Shown here piece by piece: positions 11,601-21,899 of a stretch of DNA of 64,000 bases. How positions within the stretch are numbered: the stretch's first letter is position 1; every line of letters starts with the position of its first letter. The DNA is from Pachyseris speciosa. Lineage: Eukaryota; Cnidaria; Anthozoa; Scleractinia; Pachyseridae. The notes below the pieces were generated by a model, which saw only the letters and a program-made list of their open reading frames with translations, made no database searches and was not told where the DNA came from. Both the position numbers and the translations under genes were made by a program. The DNA lies in NCBI GenBank assembly GCA_016490735.1, contig JAEMWC010000351.1, positions 661,501 through 725,500 on the forward strand, given 5' to 3'.

Positions 11601-14600
11601 TTATCTTCTTTCATCTAATCGCTTCGTTTCATCTCATTTCAGCTCAGTTCAGTTCATCACATTTCAAACTATCACTGCTCCTTGCGGTCGCTTGTGATTA
11701 GCTATCCGAAGCCAATTCGCGGGAAAGGTTTATCTAAAAATAAACCTACTTGTGAAAACGCCGTTTCACAAACGCAATATGGGAGTTGCACGTTCCGGGT
11801 AATGGGTTCCTGTCCTTGACATAGATTTTTGGTAATGAATCTGTCTGCTTCAAGCTACACTCTTCTGTGTGGACTGGCAGGACTGCCATACGTGTGGCTC
11901 GAAATCCACTTGTAAAATCCTTTGCCCTTTTTTTATCAGATCGTCTCCCAGATGACAAACCAAACGTTTGCAGAATCGTTAAGGCAAAAGATATGGGACA
12001 ATCAAACACACAGCAACACATCGTATTACGGTAACTTCCGGTTTGCCAAAGACTACGGCACATCACATGTCTCTGTTTTGTCACCGAATGGGGATGCAGT
12101 GGCTCTTACTTCTACCATTAATTACTAGTAGGTATATAATATTAGAACCTATTGATTGATACGTGCATTCTCGTGGAACGAAACACATAATTGACTGCAA
12201 ATCGGAAGATGCATTTCACACGATTTGACTTTTTGTGCTGATCTAATCTTTTATCCAGATCTCCCACTGCCAAGAGAAAGGGAGATCTGGTTAAGTTCGA
12301 AAGTACGTCATTTTTCATTGGCTACTGGAAAAAAGGCTACCGCAATCTAATCTGTGCTCTGATTGGCTCTTTTTTAGTGCGGCTTATTTGTGGCTTTATT
12401 TTCGTGGCAAATATTCAACATGGCACTATGGAAAACGCGTGCGATAGTTTCGAGTGCCTGTTGTGAGGCGAGACAGCTGGAAGGAAAATTTGTTTGAGTT
12501 TAATCGACGCCGGAGAAACTTTGAGGTTAAAAAGAATTATTCATAAACTGTGTGAGAAATCACAGTTAATTACAGTTGACTTGTCCTTTGATTTATTCTT
12601 TGCAGCGAGATGGTCGTAAAGTGAAGGAAGAACTTGAGAAATTAGTGATTTACCGTAACCAGGTCGGGGAATAATTAGGCAATCTCAGTCGCTGACAACA
12701 ATCTCCTGCATTGCCTCTTTTTGCTTTGGTTTCATTTTGAAGTTTTTTTCCCTATGGTCCGCAAAACCGACTGAAAAACGTTCTCGAAGTCCATTTATGT
12801 TAAGCTCATAAACAAAATAAGGACGAACATGCAAAGTAATAGCGAGGCCGTGTGCGGGGCCTGACTTTTACTAAGCATGTTCCAAATTCGAACTTTACCA
12901 AATCTCCTTTTCGCTTGGCCGTGGGAGATCCGGGTACGACATTAGTGCCGATCGTATCAAAGAGAAAAAGTATAACAAAAGAATTTCGATTGCAAGCTTT
13001 TTCTTTACCTTATAACATAAGGGCTGTAACATGGGTGATTTCACAGGTAGAGTAGATAACCTCACATCCAATACCAAGTCTGGAGGGGTAAGGGTTGTGT
13101 TTGGTCTAAGCACTCCTCCATCTGGGACTTGTTCGGCTTTTATAGACCTGCTTGTGGTTCGACCTTGTTTGAGCTGCGTCCTTGGTTTACAGTAGTAGTA
13201 GTAGTGGTGGTGGTGGTGGTGGCGATGGCGGTGGCGGTGGCAGCAACGTCAAAGTCCAGCCGGGCAGATGGACAGTTGGGATACTATTCTATCCTCTGCT
13301 GCTGACACTGCCTCTGCCCATGTTCTTATCCCCTTGTACTTTAGCTCGCTTCCCACTGTCCTTCTACATATGTGTCTCTCGCGGTCGATCCTGTTTTCTT
13401 TTCCCTTCTGGGACTCGCAGATGGGAGCAATACGTTGGTGAAAGTTATAGTATCGTTACAGAGTTATAGTATCGTTACAGAGTTATAGTATTGTAAAGTG
13501 CCATGGACAATTAGCGGAGTATGGCGCTCTATAAATGCATTTTAATTTAATTTAATTTGATAATGATAATGATAATGATAATGCTCTTCATTTACCAATT
13601 ACAAATATTATTAAAACGAATAAAAAATGCTTAATGCTATACTATAATATATACCTTACTTAATAGTAACCTAGATTAATCAAAGGATATTGGTATAAGG
13701 AAGGAAATTGGCTTGCAAATCGAAAATGTTAACATGATCTAGTGGTCTTAGTTTTAGTAAGTAGAAAGCGCTTAACTTCCCTGCTAAAAATGTTATGGTC
13801 AACATTATTTCTAAGGTTTATCGGGAGCTTATTAAAAAGAGCAGCAGCGTGATCTTGGAAGGCATTTGCCATTAACGGGATTTCTACTTGAGTACCACAA
13901 GTAGATCTTAAGTTCTTGGCCTGGCTGTATACTTTTAAGCGCAAATAAGTCGGCCAAAAGGGGCTATACAGAGCTTTATGTACTAATTTAATCTGACGAC
14001 ATGGCCTTAAGCACAGTAGTTTTAACCTCTCCTAATTGATGCCTCCTCACTAGCTAGGGTTTCTAAACGCCATCCTGGCTACCCAGAGTGAGTTAAGTTT
14101 ACCACATGTGGGTTTGCCAGCACACAAAAACACACAACAACGTTACAAGCGTATATTCGGCGGAAAAAAACTTCACAACCTCGCCTTAAACCCCGACGAC
14201 ATAAGCAACATATGACGTGACAATACGCGACACTCGCGTGACGCTGTGTGACAAAACTCTTCTTCATTCTCATTGCAACACCATCCTTTTATCCCGACAG
14301 CTTTGGATGTAAATACCGCTCTACAGATACTGGAATAACTTACAACAACGAGATGGGGGATTTCTCGACCCCAGGTCAGTTCAATCCTTATGGCATAGAA
14401 CCCTCAAAGAGCAATTTTATTAAACCCGGAAAAAGGCCTCAGTCCTCTATGACTCCTGTTATTTTCACTGACGAGAATAGCCGAGTAAGACTGGTGGCTG
14501 GTGCTTCTGGAGGACCGCATATTACGACAGCGGTTTCTTTGGTGAGTATCGTATGCATGTTATCAAAAAAGTTGTCCAGAAAAGATTTTCATCTAATATT

Positions 14601-15300
14601 TAATCTTGTTAATTCGTAGTCAGATTTGTTTTATCTAAGCAAACTACGGCAACTGTTGAGAGACGTTCCCACTTTCTAAGATTGAGACCATATGCGCGCT
14701 TGAAACATTCAAATAAAGTTGATGAGCAGGACATTTCTGTGGTGCTGTCATTATACTGTGTATTTCAAAGTGTAGCCATTCAAATGAAGCTAGGAAGCCG
14801 TGGTTTTCTATGTTACATTGTTTAATGCTGTGCGAAAAAGTTCTTTCCTTTGATTCTGAGGTCAAAATCTTCAAGTAAAAGGTGCGTACGTATTTTTGAG
14901 TTAGCCAAAAAAATTCAAATGAAAACTAATTAGAAAGGAGCACGCTACAAGAATGCTTTAGGGGGTAAATGATAATTAGCAAGTTATCCCATTTCCCCAT
15001 GCTCAAAAAATAATTTCTTTCTCCTTTCAGGCTGTCATTAACGAACTATGGTTATCACGAGGTATTTCCAAGGCCATCGATGATCCCCGAGTTCACCATC
15101 AACTCTTGCCAAAAACAGTCATAATCGAAGAGCCGCCTTACACCATCCCTCAGGGAATTCAGGAAGGTTTGCGAGCCCGCAAACATAACGTTACAATATA
15201 TGAAGACTTTGCCGCCGTACAGGCGGTAGTCCGAAATAGGAACGAGGAGATCTATGGAAAAAGTGATCCAAGAAAATATGGATGGCCTGATGGATTCTAA
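8160..15300 (+). CDS. GGT1: Gamma-glutamyltransferase (glutathione hydrolase), gene A
   Basis: Coding exons join 8160-8607, 9103-9295, 10012-10316, 11016-11155, 11940-12127, 14301-14541 and 15031-15300 (1785 nt, 594 residues). GGT cleaves the gamma-glutamyl bond of glutathione and transfers or hydrolyses the glutamyl group on the outer cell surface. Seen: a cytoplasmic basic tail, a membrane anchor at about residues 14-37, and cysteines 71 and 95 at the positions of a conserved disulphide. FRETAP has Arg128 (human Arg107). Self-cleavage falls before Thr403 (DYGTSHVSV), followed by TSTIN (Thr421, Asn423), NNEMGDF (Glu442, Asp445), SSM 473-475 and GASGG 492-496. Length fits animal GGTs. The cysteine pair seen mid-large-subunit in human GGT1 is absent. 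ATG 8160 has a purine at -3, but an AG acceptor lies just upstream (8157-8158) in the same phase as gene B's first intron, so a short 5' coding exon is possible. GGT1 versus another vertebrate paralog cannot be resolved. Confidence 0.93.
8770..9051. mobile_element. MITE family A, copy 2 (gene A intron 1)
   Basis: Imperfect terminal inverted repeats start GAGCGGTTTTCAATTGAGTG and are flanked by TA on both sides (8768-8769, 9052-9053). The 282-bp non-coding body carries several ATTGG/CCAAT blocks. It lies in inverse orientation to the copy at 54721-54992. Confidence 0.85.
9103..9295 (+). CDS. GGT1: Gene A exon 2 (residues 150-213)
   Basis: Acceptor TTTCTAG, donor TTGAA|GTAAGT. It encodes ATGVPGEVRGYYEAW and GRLPW, both strongly conserved in the GGT large subunit. 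It ends two nucleotides into Lys214. Confidence 0.92.
9296..10011. other. Gene A intron 2
   Basis: It is a 716-bp intron with canonical GT and AG. I see no repeat or gene inside. Confidence 0.7.
10012..10316 (+). CDS. GGT1: Gene A exon 3 (residues 214-315)
   Basis: Acceptor GTCTCTAG, donor TAAAG|GTAAGC. It encodes the large-subunit core, including ESFYNGPLASRIV and the proline loop VPPPSSGPVITLILNILKG. Confidence 0.93.
10317..11015. other. Gene A intron 3
   Basis: A 699-bp AT-rich intron. I recognise nothing inside. Confidence 0.7.
11016..11155 (+). CDS. GGT1: Gene A exon 4 (residues 316-362)
   Basis: Acceptor CATTTTTCAG, donor ACGAG|GTTGGT. It encodes GYNMTSES and the SFHRIIEAFKFGFSWRARLG block with DPAF, conserved in GGTs. 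It ends in phase 0. Confidence 0.9.
11437..11680. repeat. TTTCA-type pentanucleotide array
   Basis: Degenerate (TTTCA)n with TTTTA and CAGTT variants lies in gene A intron 4. Runs of four or more clean units occur around 11500-11545. Confidence 0.85.
11940..12127 (+). CDS. GGT1: Gene A exon 5, catalytic threonine (residues 363-424)
   Basis: Acceptor TTTTTATCAG, donor TTACTA|GTAGGT. The exon is 188 nt, the same as gene B exon 6. It carries the self-cleavage site Gly402-Thr403 and TSTIN. The in-frame TAG at 12126-12128 is not a real stop: its last base belongs to the donor GT, and the codon becomes TAC (Tyr425) after splicing. Confidence 0.93.
12255..12933. mobile_element. TIR element in gene A intron 5
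   Basis: CCAGATCTCCCACTGCCAAG at the left is mirrored by a close inverted copy ending at 12933, with about 45 bp matching in all. The left repeat is itself partly palindromic (AGATCTCCC / GGGAGATCT). There is no coding potential, and the target duplication is unclear. Confidence 0.6.
13193..13245. repeat. GTA/GTG/GGC trinucleotide run
   Basis: Successive (GTA)n, (GTG)n and (GGCGGT)n units form a compound microsatellite in gene A intron 5. Confidence 0.85.
13555..13990 (-). mobile_element. LINE ORF2 C-terminal fragment
   Basis: The minus-strand frame 13729-13944 reads CGTQVEIPLMANAFQDHAAA and LFNKLPINLRNNVD, resembling the C-terminal tail behind the reverse transcriptase of CR1/L2-like elements. 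A TCATTA-type microsatellite (13557-13582) sits at its 3' side, as expected for a LINE tail. It is strongly 5'-truncated. Confidence 0.65.
14301..14541 (+). CDS. GGT1: Gene A exon 6, small-subunit pocket (residues 425-505)
   Basis: Acceptor ATCCCGACAG, donor TCTTTG|GTGAGT. It is 241 nt, as in gene B exon 7. It encodes YFGCKYRS, NNEMGDF, PQSSM and GASGG, the residues that hold the glutamyl substrate in this family. Confidence 0.93.
14542..15030. other. Gene A intron 6
   Basis: A 489-bp intron with canonical ends. I recognise nothing inside. Confidence 0.7.
15031..15300 (+). CDS. GGT1: Gene A exon 7 and stop (residues 506-594)
   Basis: Acceptor TCTCCTTTCAG, phase 0, TAA at 15298-15300. It encodes IDDPRVHHQLLP and AVVRNRNEEIYGKSDPRKYG, matching the GGT C-terminus. 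Confidence 0.92.
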   Translation, partial: AVINELWLSRGISKAIDDPRVHHQLLPKTVIIEEPPYTIPQGIQEGLRARKHNVTIYEDFAAVQAVVRNRNEEIYGKSDPRKYGWPDGF

Positions 15301-15322
15301 AAGGAGTATATTTTTATTCTTT

Positions 15323-15435
15323 GCTTTTCAAAATTATAGAGCTCTGTTATAATAGGGAAAAACTGAGTACGTCGCCGGAATTAGTGTTCTTTATTTGCTT
15401 TTAAATTTCAAAATGATAGAGCTCTGTTATAGTGA
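15323..15435. repeat. 79-bp direct repeat behind gene A stop
   Basis: TCAAAATTATAGAGCTCTGT (from about 15330) recurs as TCAAAATGATAGAGCTCTGT about 79 bp later, in the probable 3' UTR. No canonical AATAAA was found nearby. Confidence 0.6.
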
Positions 15436-16270
15436 AATATGCGTCAAGTCAGGAATTAACAGCTATATCGGAATTTTACCTTGACAAATTGTCATTGCGC
15501 TCTTAGTTTTATCGGATGGTACAACATTAAGGAATTAAGTCACAGGGAATGTCATCCCTTATTTCCATTCCTTCCGCACTTTTTCAACGATTCCATTTTC
15601 AGACGTCTCCACTGTGGAGAGATGTCCTTAAGAACATCCATTTTAAGAGGTAGGAATCTACGCTATGTGGAAGATGACGGCTGAAAATGCATAAAAGGAA
15701 AGTGTCGTAGCAACGACTAAACTAAGAAGTGTGTGAAGGGCAGAGTGTGGAAAACTTTTAGTATCTACTGCTCCAGTCAAATGAAAATTATTCATTTCCA
15801 ATGAATCCCCGTCCAATTAACTCCAGAGCACTGTCATTTAATGGAGCATTTTCTAAACGAGCAAGGGCCTGGGAACGAGGTTTTAAAATTTATCGGCTGG
15901 AAAAATTTGTTTCCACTGCATGAAAGGGCATCTCAAAAATGGTCACCAAACCAACTTTGACGCTGTTCAGTTGAATTGGAGCTGAAAACATCCGTTTGAA
16001 AATTGTGAAAATTAGAGACTTTGTATGGTTTGGCTAGGGACACACTTTCTGAAGTAAAGACATTTGTATGGGATTTGTTTTTAAGTTTTAAATGCATGTT
16101 ATCTGGCGGCTTTTCAACCAAACATACTCAATTCAATTTCATTGATTTTCAATTAAGTTTGGATACGTTCCCAGGCCCTTACTCCTTTAGAAAATGGCCC
16201 ATAGCAATGGTTTTAATTGAATAATGAGTGATCGTTAAGCAGTAATGAAACTAAAGCCTAAAAAAATTCA

Positions 16271-16338
16271 GGCTTGTATAAGAGTCGGACCCAAGACCTC
16301 CGCGATACCGGTGAAGTTACCAACCAAGCTAACAAGCC
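16271..16338 (-). repeat. tRNA-derived repeat, degenerate
   Basis: Read on the minus strand it begins GGCTTGTTAGCTTGGTTGGT and ends ACAAGCC, so the 7-bp acceptor stem is retained. The D and anticodon arms are damaged. It belongs to the family seen intact at 32908-32978. Confidence 0.6.
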
Positions 16339-16523
16339 AACTGGGAGCTTTTCACGTTGTTGGTTCGAAAATGAATACCCGCGAGTGATGAGTAAATGAT
16401 TATGAATATATGAAATTCATGTATTTGAACCGCGGATTAAGGAATGAAGATGTGAATGATCATCGCAGTTTTGAACTCTACTTAAGCAGCAGTGAAAATT
16501 AAGTCTGAAATAAGTTCAAGCGC

Positions 16524-16594
16524 GCTTGTACGGGAGTTGAACCCATGACCTCTGCGAGAGCGGTGCAATAGTGCTCTACCAACAGCTAACAATT
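16524..16594 (-). repeat. tRNA-derived repeat, second unit
   Basis: On the minus strand it carries GTTAGCTGTTGGTAGAGCAC and a good B box, GGGTTCAACTCCC. It lies about 255 bp from its neighbour, the same spacing as the 32.6-33.0 kb array. Confidence 0.6.
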
Positions 16595-16788
16595 GAAATG
16601 AATTGCTTACTTTGAAAAGAGAAACGATTCTTTAATAAAAACCAGATTTGAAAATATTATTAAAATAGACTTTGAGCCTCTGAGTCTTTTAACAATGTTT
16701 ATGACTTTTTCAATTCTTCACCGCAAGTCTGTCTACTCCAGTTTCCAAAGTTTGAATTTCGTATCAAAAATAGGGCCAGGGTCATTGA

Positions 16789-18073
16789 TAGCCTCCTACG
16801 CAGACGTCTTTTGGCTCGTCACGCAATCTTTCCTCCCCAACAACGTCTGTTGAAACAAGCGGGTTTTTACGTAGACCAATCAGAGCGCACTTCCCAATCC
16901 TGGAAGTGTACTTTGGACTTGGAAATTCTCTCGCACGAGAGATCTCGAAACAACACGGCGGATATTAACGTCGTTTTTCAATGAGTATGATTGTCGATCA
17001 GAGAGAGGCTATGGTGTATTTTGTAGATAAAAAGATGGATGTCTTCGTAAATTTACCGACCGGGTTCTGAAAATCACTAATTTATCAGTCTTGGACGTGA
17101 CACTCAACATGACGTGCCATATTTTACACAGTGGTTTCATAGTCTGACGGCAAGCGTTTGTTGACAGTTTCACTGGGATAGTGAATAGATATTTTCACTT
17201 AACAACTTTCGTAGGGCTAATGATCTGTCCCGATTTTCAGAGCAAGGCACTTTGAATCGGAGTAGATGTCAAATAGCCACCGAAATAGGTGAAGGTACGA
17301 TAAACAAACCGGCGTCGTTTGTTAGCGGCGGTGTTCCTCGGCGCTTGACAAAACGATCCCAGATTGACTTCCGCAACCTTCCAATAATGTAGAACTTTCA
17401 CCATTCTTCTTGCAAAGAAATGAAAGTGGTAGGGGGTGACAGATTTAGTGATTTTGCTTCCGTGCGTTTAATTTGTTAAAGGTGCGATCAGCGCAGTATA
17501 AACATCCACCTCCGTTTTAGTTAAATCTCGCCGTAATCGCGTCGTTCTTATTACATCTTTTTTAAATTCCTACCTAATCTCCTCTTGAACTGCTCGCAGG
17601 TCTGCTTTGATTTTTTTGAAGCGAAGTAACCGCTTATAACATTGGGAACAGACGAACGCGTCGCTCAAGAAAAACACACTTTTAAAAATCGATTTCCAAG
17701 GCATTTCCGATCCGCCCGGTATGTCCACAGAACTCTTGCCGAACACTGGTATACTCGCAGCAGGGATTATAATGAAACTACAGAGGAAAAATAATTTCCA
17801 ATATGTGTTTTTTGGAGATTAAAAGTTATGAGTTGGAAGTGAATTCGTGGAGAAACATAAATCTTCTTAAGGGGTGCCAAAGGAGCAATTTAAACGCTGC
17901 TTTTGATTGACATCGCACAAAAACCTAGCTCCGATTGGCTCTGTAGTAATTTTCACGTGGATTCCGGCTGATCTTTGCTAACAATGGGAAAGGAATGTGC
18001 CGCTCGTTTCAGCAGACGTTGTTGGGGAGGAAAGATTGCGTGACGAGCCAAAAGACGGCTGCACAGGAGGCTA
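16789..18073. mobile_element. Mutator-like TIR element, 1285 bp
   Basis: The ends start TAGCCTCCTACGCAGACGTC; the right arm is its inverted copy with small changes, over about 70 bp. GGTCATTGA flanks both sides (16780-16788, 18075-18083), a 9-bp target duplication of the kind left by Mutator-type transposases. No transposase frame is visible, so it is non-autonomous. The same terminal family recurs at 57261-57571. Confidence 0.85.
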
Positions 18074-18083
18074 CGGTCATTGA

Positions 18084-20094
18084 AAGCAAGAGAATAATTT
18101 GCTTGCACAAGGCAGCTGTGAAAAGTTGTAAATGCTCCATGTTGTAACTCGTTGTGATTATTCATCTTTCTCTAACACCGTCGCCACGAGGAAAGCGAAG
18201 GACAAAGAGAAAGTAATGCACATGTCATCGGCTTCCCCGTGGGGTCGACCCCCGGGACAACCAGGGAGATATGTGGGGGAATACAAGGAGATGAATGGGA
18301 TTCTTTCCCCGAGGGTAGGGGAAAATCTTGACAATGTTTTACGATTAATGATTAGGGGGTGGGGGAATTCACAAGTTTGAAAAGGATGTCACTTTGGATT
18401 TTCAGCTGAGAAACACCTCACCCAGGGGACTTTGTCTTGAGAGATTCCCCGACCCCCCGGGGAAATTACCCAAGTTTGCTTGACTGATTTTACAAAACCC
18501 CTGGTTAGCCCAGGGGTCGACCCGACGGGGAAACCGATGACATGTGCATAAAACCAACTCGATGGTTTAATCCGTTTAAAACTGATGTTTTCAAACGTGA
18601 TTTAAAGCTAAATGTATAGAGGGTTTTCACGTGACGTCATAAAAAACAAATTCAAAAGTAAACAGACTTTTGCACTTTCGTCTTCATCACGTAAAAGACA
18701 TTTTATAAATGTATCTGCTTGCATGTTTCCAGCTCGGTAGCTTGCTTTGTTTTGAAAATAGAGGAGTTTGAATTTTAGAGTTTTCCACAAGCGTCTATGT
18801 GAATGTTTGAAAGCTCAACAGAGAGAACTAGGCTTTTGTACATTATGCTAGCATTTTTTTCGAGCATTTTAGTGAGGCAAAAGCATTGAACATTATTCGA
18901 GCATTTTAGTGGCATTTTCCTGGAAAATTAATTTTGTTTTTCCAAGAAACTAAAAAAGAAAAAACTAAAAACTAAAAAAGATTTTTTTGGAGAAATGAAG
19001 ACTAAAACTCAAAATCCATAGATGATTTCGAGGATTATGTTTTTTTGGCTGTATTCATGAACTCGTATACGTTGTTGTTGTTACTTGCATCACTTGTACG
19101 TTTTTGCAAGTGTGAACAGTTAACACCATGTTAAAAACTTTTAAATTAATTAAAAAACCGTTTATATAATGAGCATTATCCGAGCATTTCAGTGGCTATT
19201 TTTGGAAGAGCGAGCATTTTAGTGGGAAAATTGGAGCATTAAGGTGGAGCATTTTAGTGGGGAAACAAAAGCATAATGTACAAAAGCCTAGAGAGAACAA
19301 AGCCTTTGAGATATCTTAAGTGAGAAACATATGTTTTAACTCGTTTCCGGCCGCCAACTTGACGTCCCTCAAAGGGACGCCAAGATGGCGTTTCCATACA
19401 AAACACTAATTTTGAGAAGAACATTTTGCCGAATAACTCGAGTACGGGATATCGCACGGCCCTGAGACTTTCGCATGTTGTTCATTTATTACTCTTCTAT
19501 AATGTTACAATTTCTTGACTTTATCTATTGAATGGTTGATGATTTTAAGTTTTTACTTGCGTGACTGAAAACGCTCTATTGCATTCTCGACCCAGAGCCT
19601 CCGTTTTTTTTGCTCGCGTGGTCGGAGAAACGGAGGGCTCTGGTAGCAGCAATTACCGAATGTCCGTAAATCACGGACATCCGGTGGCGCATGTCAAATA
19701 GTCAAGAATGTATTTGCTCATGCTCAGATATGTATCCTCAGGGAGGGAGTGACAGTCCAGCTTTGGCTTTTATGATGGCTGGCTTGAAAGCTGGTTCGGC
19801 GAAGCTTTGAAAGAGACTAATTTCATTGAAATTAGAAAATTTACTATAGGAAAGGGAACAACAAGCTGCCTTGCAGATCCCTTGCATGCAGAAGTTGGAC
19901 AGAAACCGACAATCTGTTTGTGTGACCCTTTGTTATTTCATAGTAAATGTACGGGATTTACCGTATGTTTTATGCCTTGGCGACGAATCGTCAAATATAT
20001 GTATTAAAAAACGCTAAATAAAAGTTAAATTGTCTTACCTGTGGTGTACTATTGTCCTTTTGCCTCAATACTGATATTTTAAGCGATTTTGTCG
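18084..20094. other. Intergenic, no supported gene
   Basis: It holds purine-rich GGGGTC/GACCCC patches (18235-18530) and a small hairpin at about 19590-19645 (CAGAGCCTCCGTTT against AAACGGAGGGCTCTGG). GAGCATTTTAGTGG recurs between 18860 and 19260. I see no gene. Confidence 0.5.
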
Positions 20095-20227
20095 GGTTTT
20101 TACGGTGTTCGAGGAGTATCACAAATAAAATTTACTATTTCTGATTCTTTTCTTGTTTTCTTTGATTTTGATATGTTGTCTATGATTAAAAAGAAAAATC
20201 CTTTTGCTTTTTATTGTGTCATTTTGA

Positions 20228-20505
20228 TTTTGAATTTGTCGCGTTTGATTTCTCAAATTGCACTTTGATTTCCAAAATTTGTCGCGTTTGATTTCTCAAA
20301 TGACGCTTTTGATTTCCAAAATTTGTCGCGTTTGATTTCTCAAATGACACTCTTGATTTCCAAAATTTGTCGCGTTTGATTTCTCAAATGACGCTTTTGA
20401 TTTCCAAAATTTGTCGCGTTTGATTTCTCAAATGACGCTTTTGATTTCCAAAATTTGTCGCGTTTGATTTCTCAAATGACACTTTTGATTTCCAAAATAG
20501 ATTGT
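20228..20505. repeat. 44-bp tandem array, left arm
   Basis: GATTTCC starts at 20267, 20311, 20355, 20399, 20443 and 20487, exactly 44 bp apart. Each unit carries AATTTGTCGCGTTTGATTTC followed by TCAAATGACGC or close variants. Confidence 0.92.
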
Positions 20506-21496
20506 TTGATGAGTGTACGCGTGACCTATTGCCCTTCTGTTGTATGCTCGTATTTCGCTGCCATGTCAGACAAAAAGCAAGCAATAATATGACAGGCCAT
20601 ACACAAATCCCACAAACGTGTCGCATGAATGTAGTATAAACCTTTCACTTGTAGTGCTATAAGATTTAGCTACTACAGTTTGGCTCTCAAACGGAGGCCT
20701 TTAGATAATAGGTTGATCTGATCACTTGTCAGGTTATATTCTGAGAGGCTTCTAATGTAGGTATTAATTTCTCTTCAGCTTTCTTGGCTACACTTTGTTT
20801 AACTAGTCTCTGGTCTTTTGCGATGTTTGCGTTTCTTATTTAAGTATTTCTTAGTGTTTGAGACCTTGTCTTTCTCATTTAAGGACTCAGTAAGAACACA
20901 AGGATAAGCTAAAACATCTTTATTGTTGGCTTTCTTAAGATCTGACATCATCTCCTGCATAATTCTGAATTGCTGTTCAATATTATGTACTTGTTGTCGA
21001 AATGTATTTGCGTCTGGTGCCTTACTTTGTGCAGGCGGGTGGTTGATACAACTTCCTCGAAACAGCCCTCTCTACTCTCGTTCGGCCATGATTAGTAGAA
21101 TTGATTGTCCTCGGCCTTGAGTAGAATATTACCAAGCCCACCGTGCAGGGGGAGGGGCTGAGAGGGGGCTTGAGACGCCCCCCCCCCACACACACACCTT
21201 TCAACAGTACAATGTCTCGAGGGCAATCGTATGTTGAGTTGCGCTTTGTGGGTACTTACCTAATTGCCAGTTATGATTAGTTAAGCGAAAGGGTAATTAA
21301 ATTCTTGTTTTAAAACGCAGCTTTTTGTTGCTGAAAGTATATTTTTCACCACACCATGTTAGTTTTAATTCTAGCCATTTCAGAGGACTTTAATTTTAAA
21401 AATTTCCGGGGGACCTACCATGAGCCCGTGAGACTGAGCACTCTGACCAAGCCAGATTACTGTAACTGGCAATTATCACCATTAAATATTAAAGAT

Positions 21497-21775
21497 AAAT
21501 TTTGGAAATCAAAAGTGTCATCTGAGAAATCAACCGCGACAAATTTTGGAAATCAAAATTGTTATTTGAGAAATCAAACGCGACAAATTTTGGAAATCAA
21601 AGTGCCATCTGAGAAATCAAACGCGACAAATTTTGGAAATCAAAAATGCTTTTGAGAAATCAAACGCGACAAATTTTGGAAATCAAAAGTGTTATTTGAG
21701 AAATCAAACGCGACAAATTTTGGAAATCAAAAATGCATATTTGAGAAATCAAACGCGACAAATTCAAAATCAAAA
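21497..21775. repeat. 44-bp tandem array, right arm (inverted)
   Basis: GAGAAATCAAACGCGACAAA followed by TTTTGGAAATCAAA is repeated about six times. It is the reverse complement of the left-arm unit, with more length variation. Confidence 0.9.
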
Positions 21776-21899
21776 TGACAATAAAAACCAAAAGGATTTT
21801 TCTTTTTAATCATAGACAACATATCAAAATCAAAGAAAACAAGAAAAGAATCAGACTAGTAAATTTTATTTGTGATACTCCTCGAACACCGTAGGTTTT

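Larger units (their letters stand above)
20101..21893. mobile_element. TIR element with inverted 44-bp satellite arms
   Basis: The termini TACGGTGTTCGAGGAGTATC and its inverse are flanked by GGTTTT (20095-20100, 21894-21899), a 6-bp duplication. Each arm is about 400 bp and contains a tandem array with a 44-bp period. The centre (20560-21490) has only short broken frames. It is probably a non-autonomous DNA transposon; the superfamily is not settled. Confidence 0.8.

Noticed and set aside
12126..12128. In-frame TAG directly after the catalytic exon of gene A, suggesting a truncated protein
   Set aside because: Its G is the first base of a GT donor; splicing to 14301 gives TAC and continues the conserved YFG motif in frame.
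20228..21775. Regular 44-bp repeats resembling a CRISPR array
   Set aside because: Units are contiguous without unique spacers, are mirrored in a transposon, and the host is a eukaryote.
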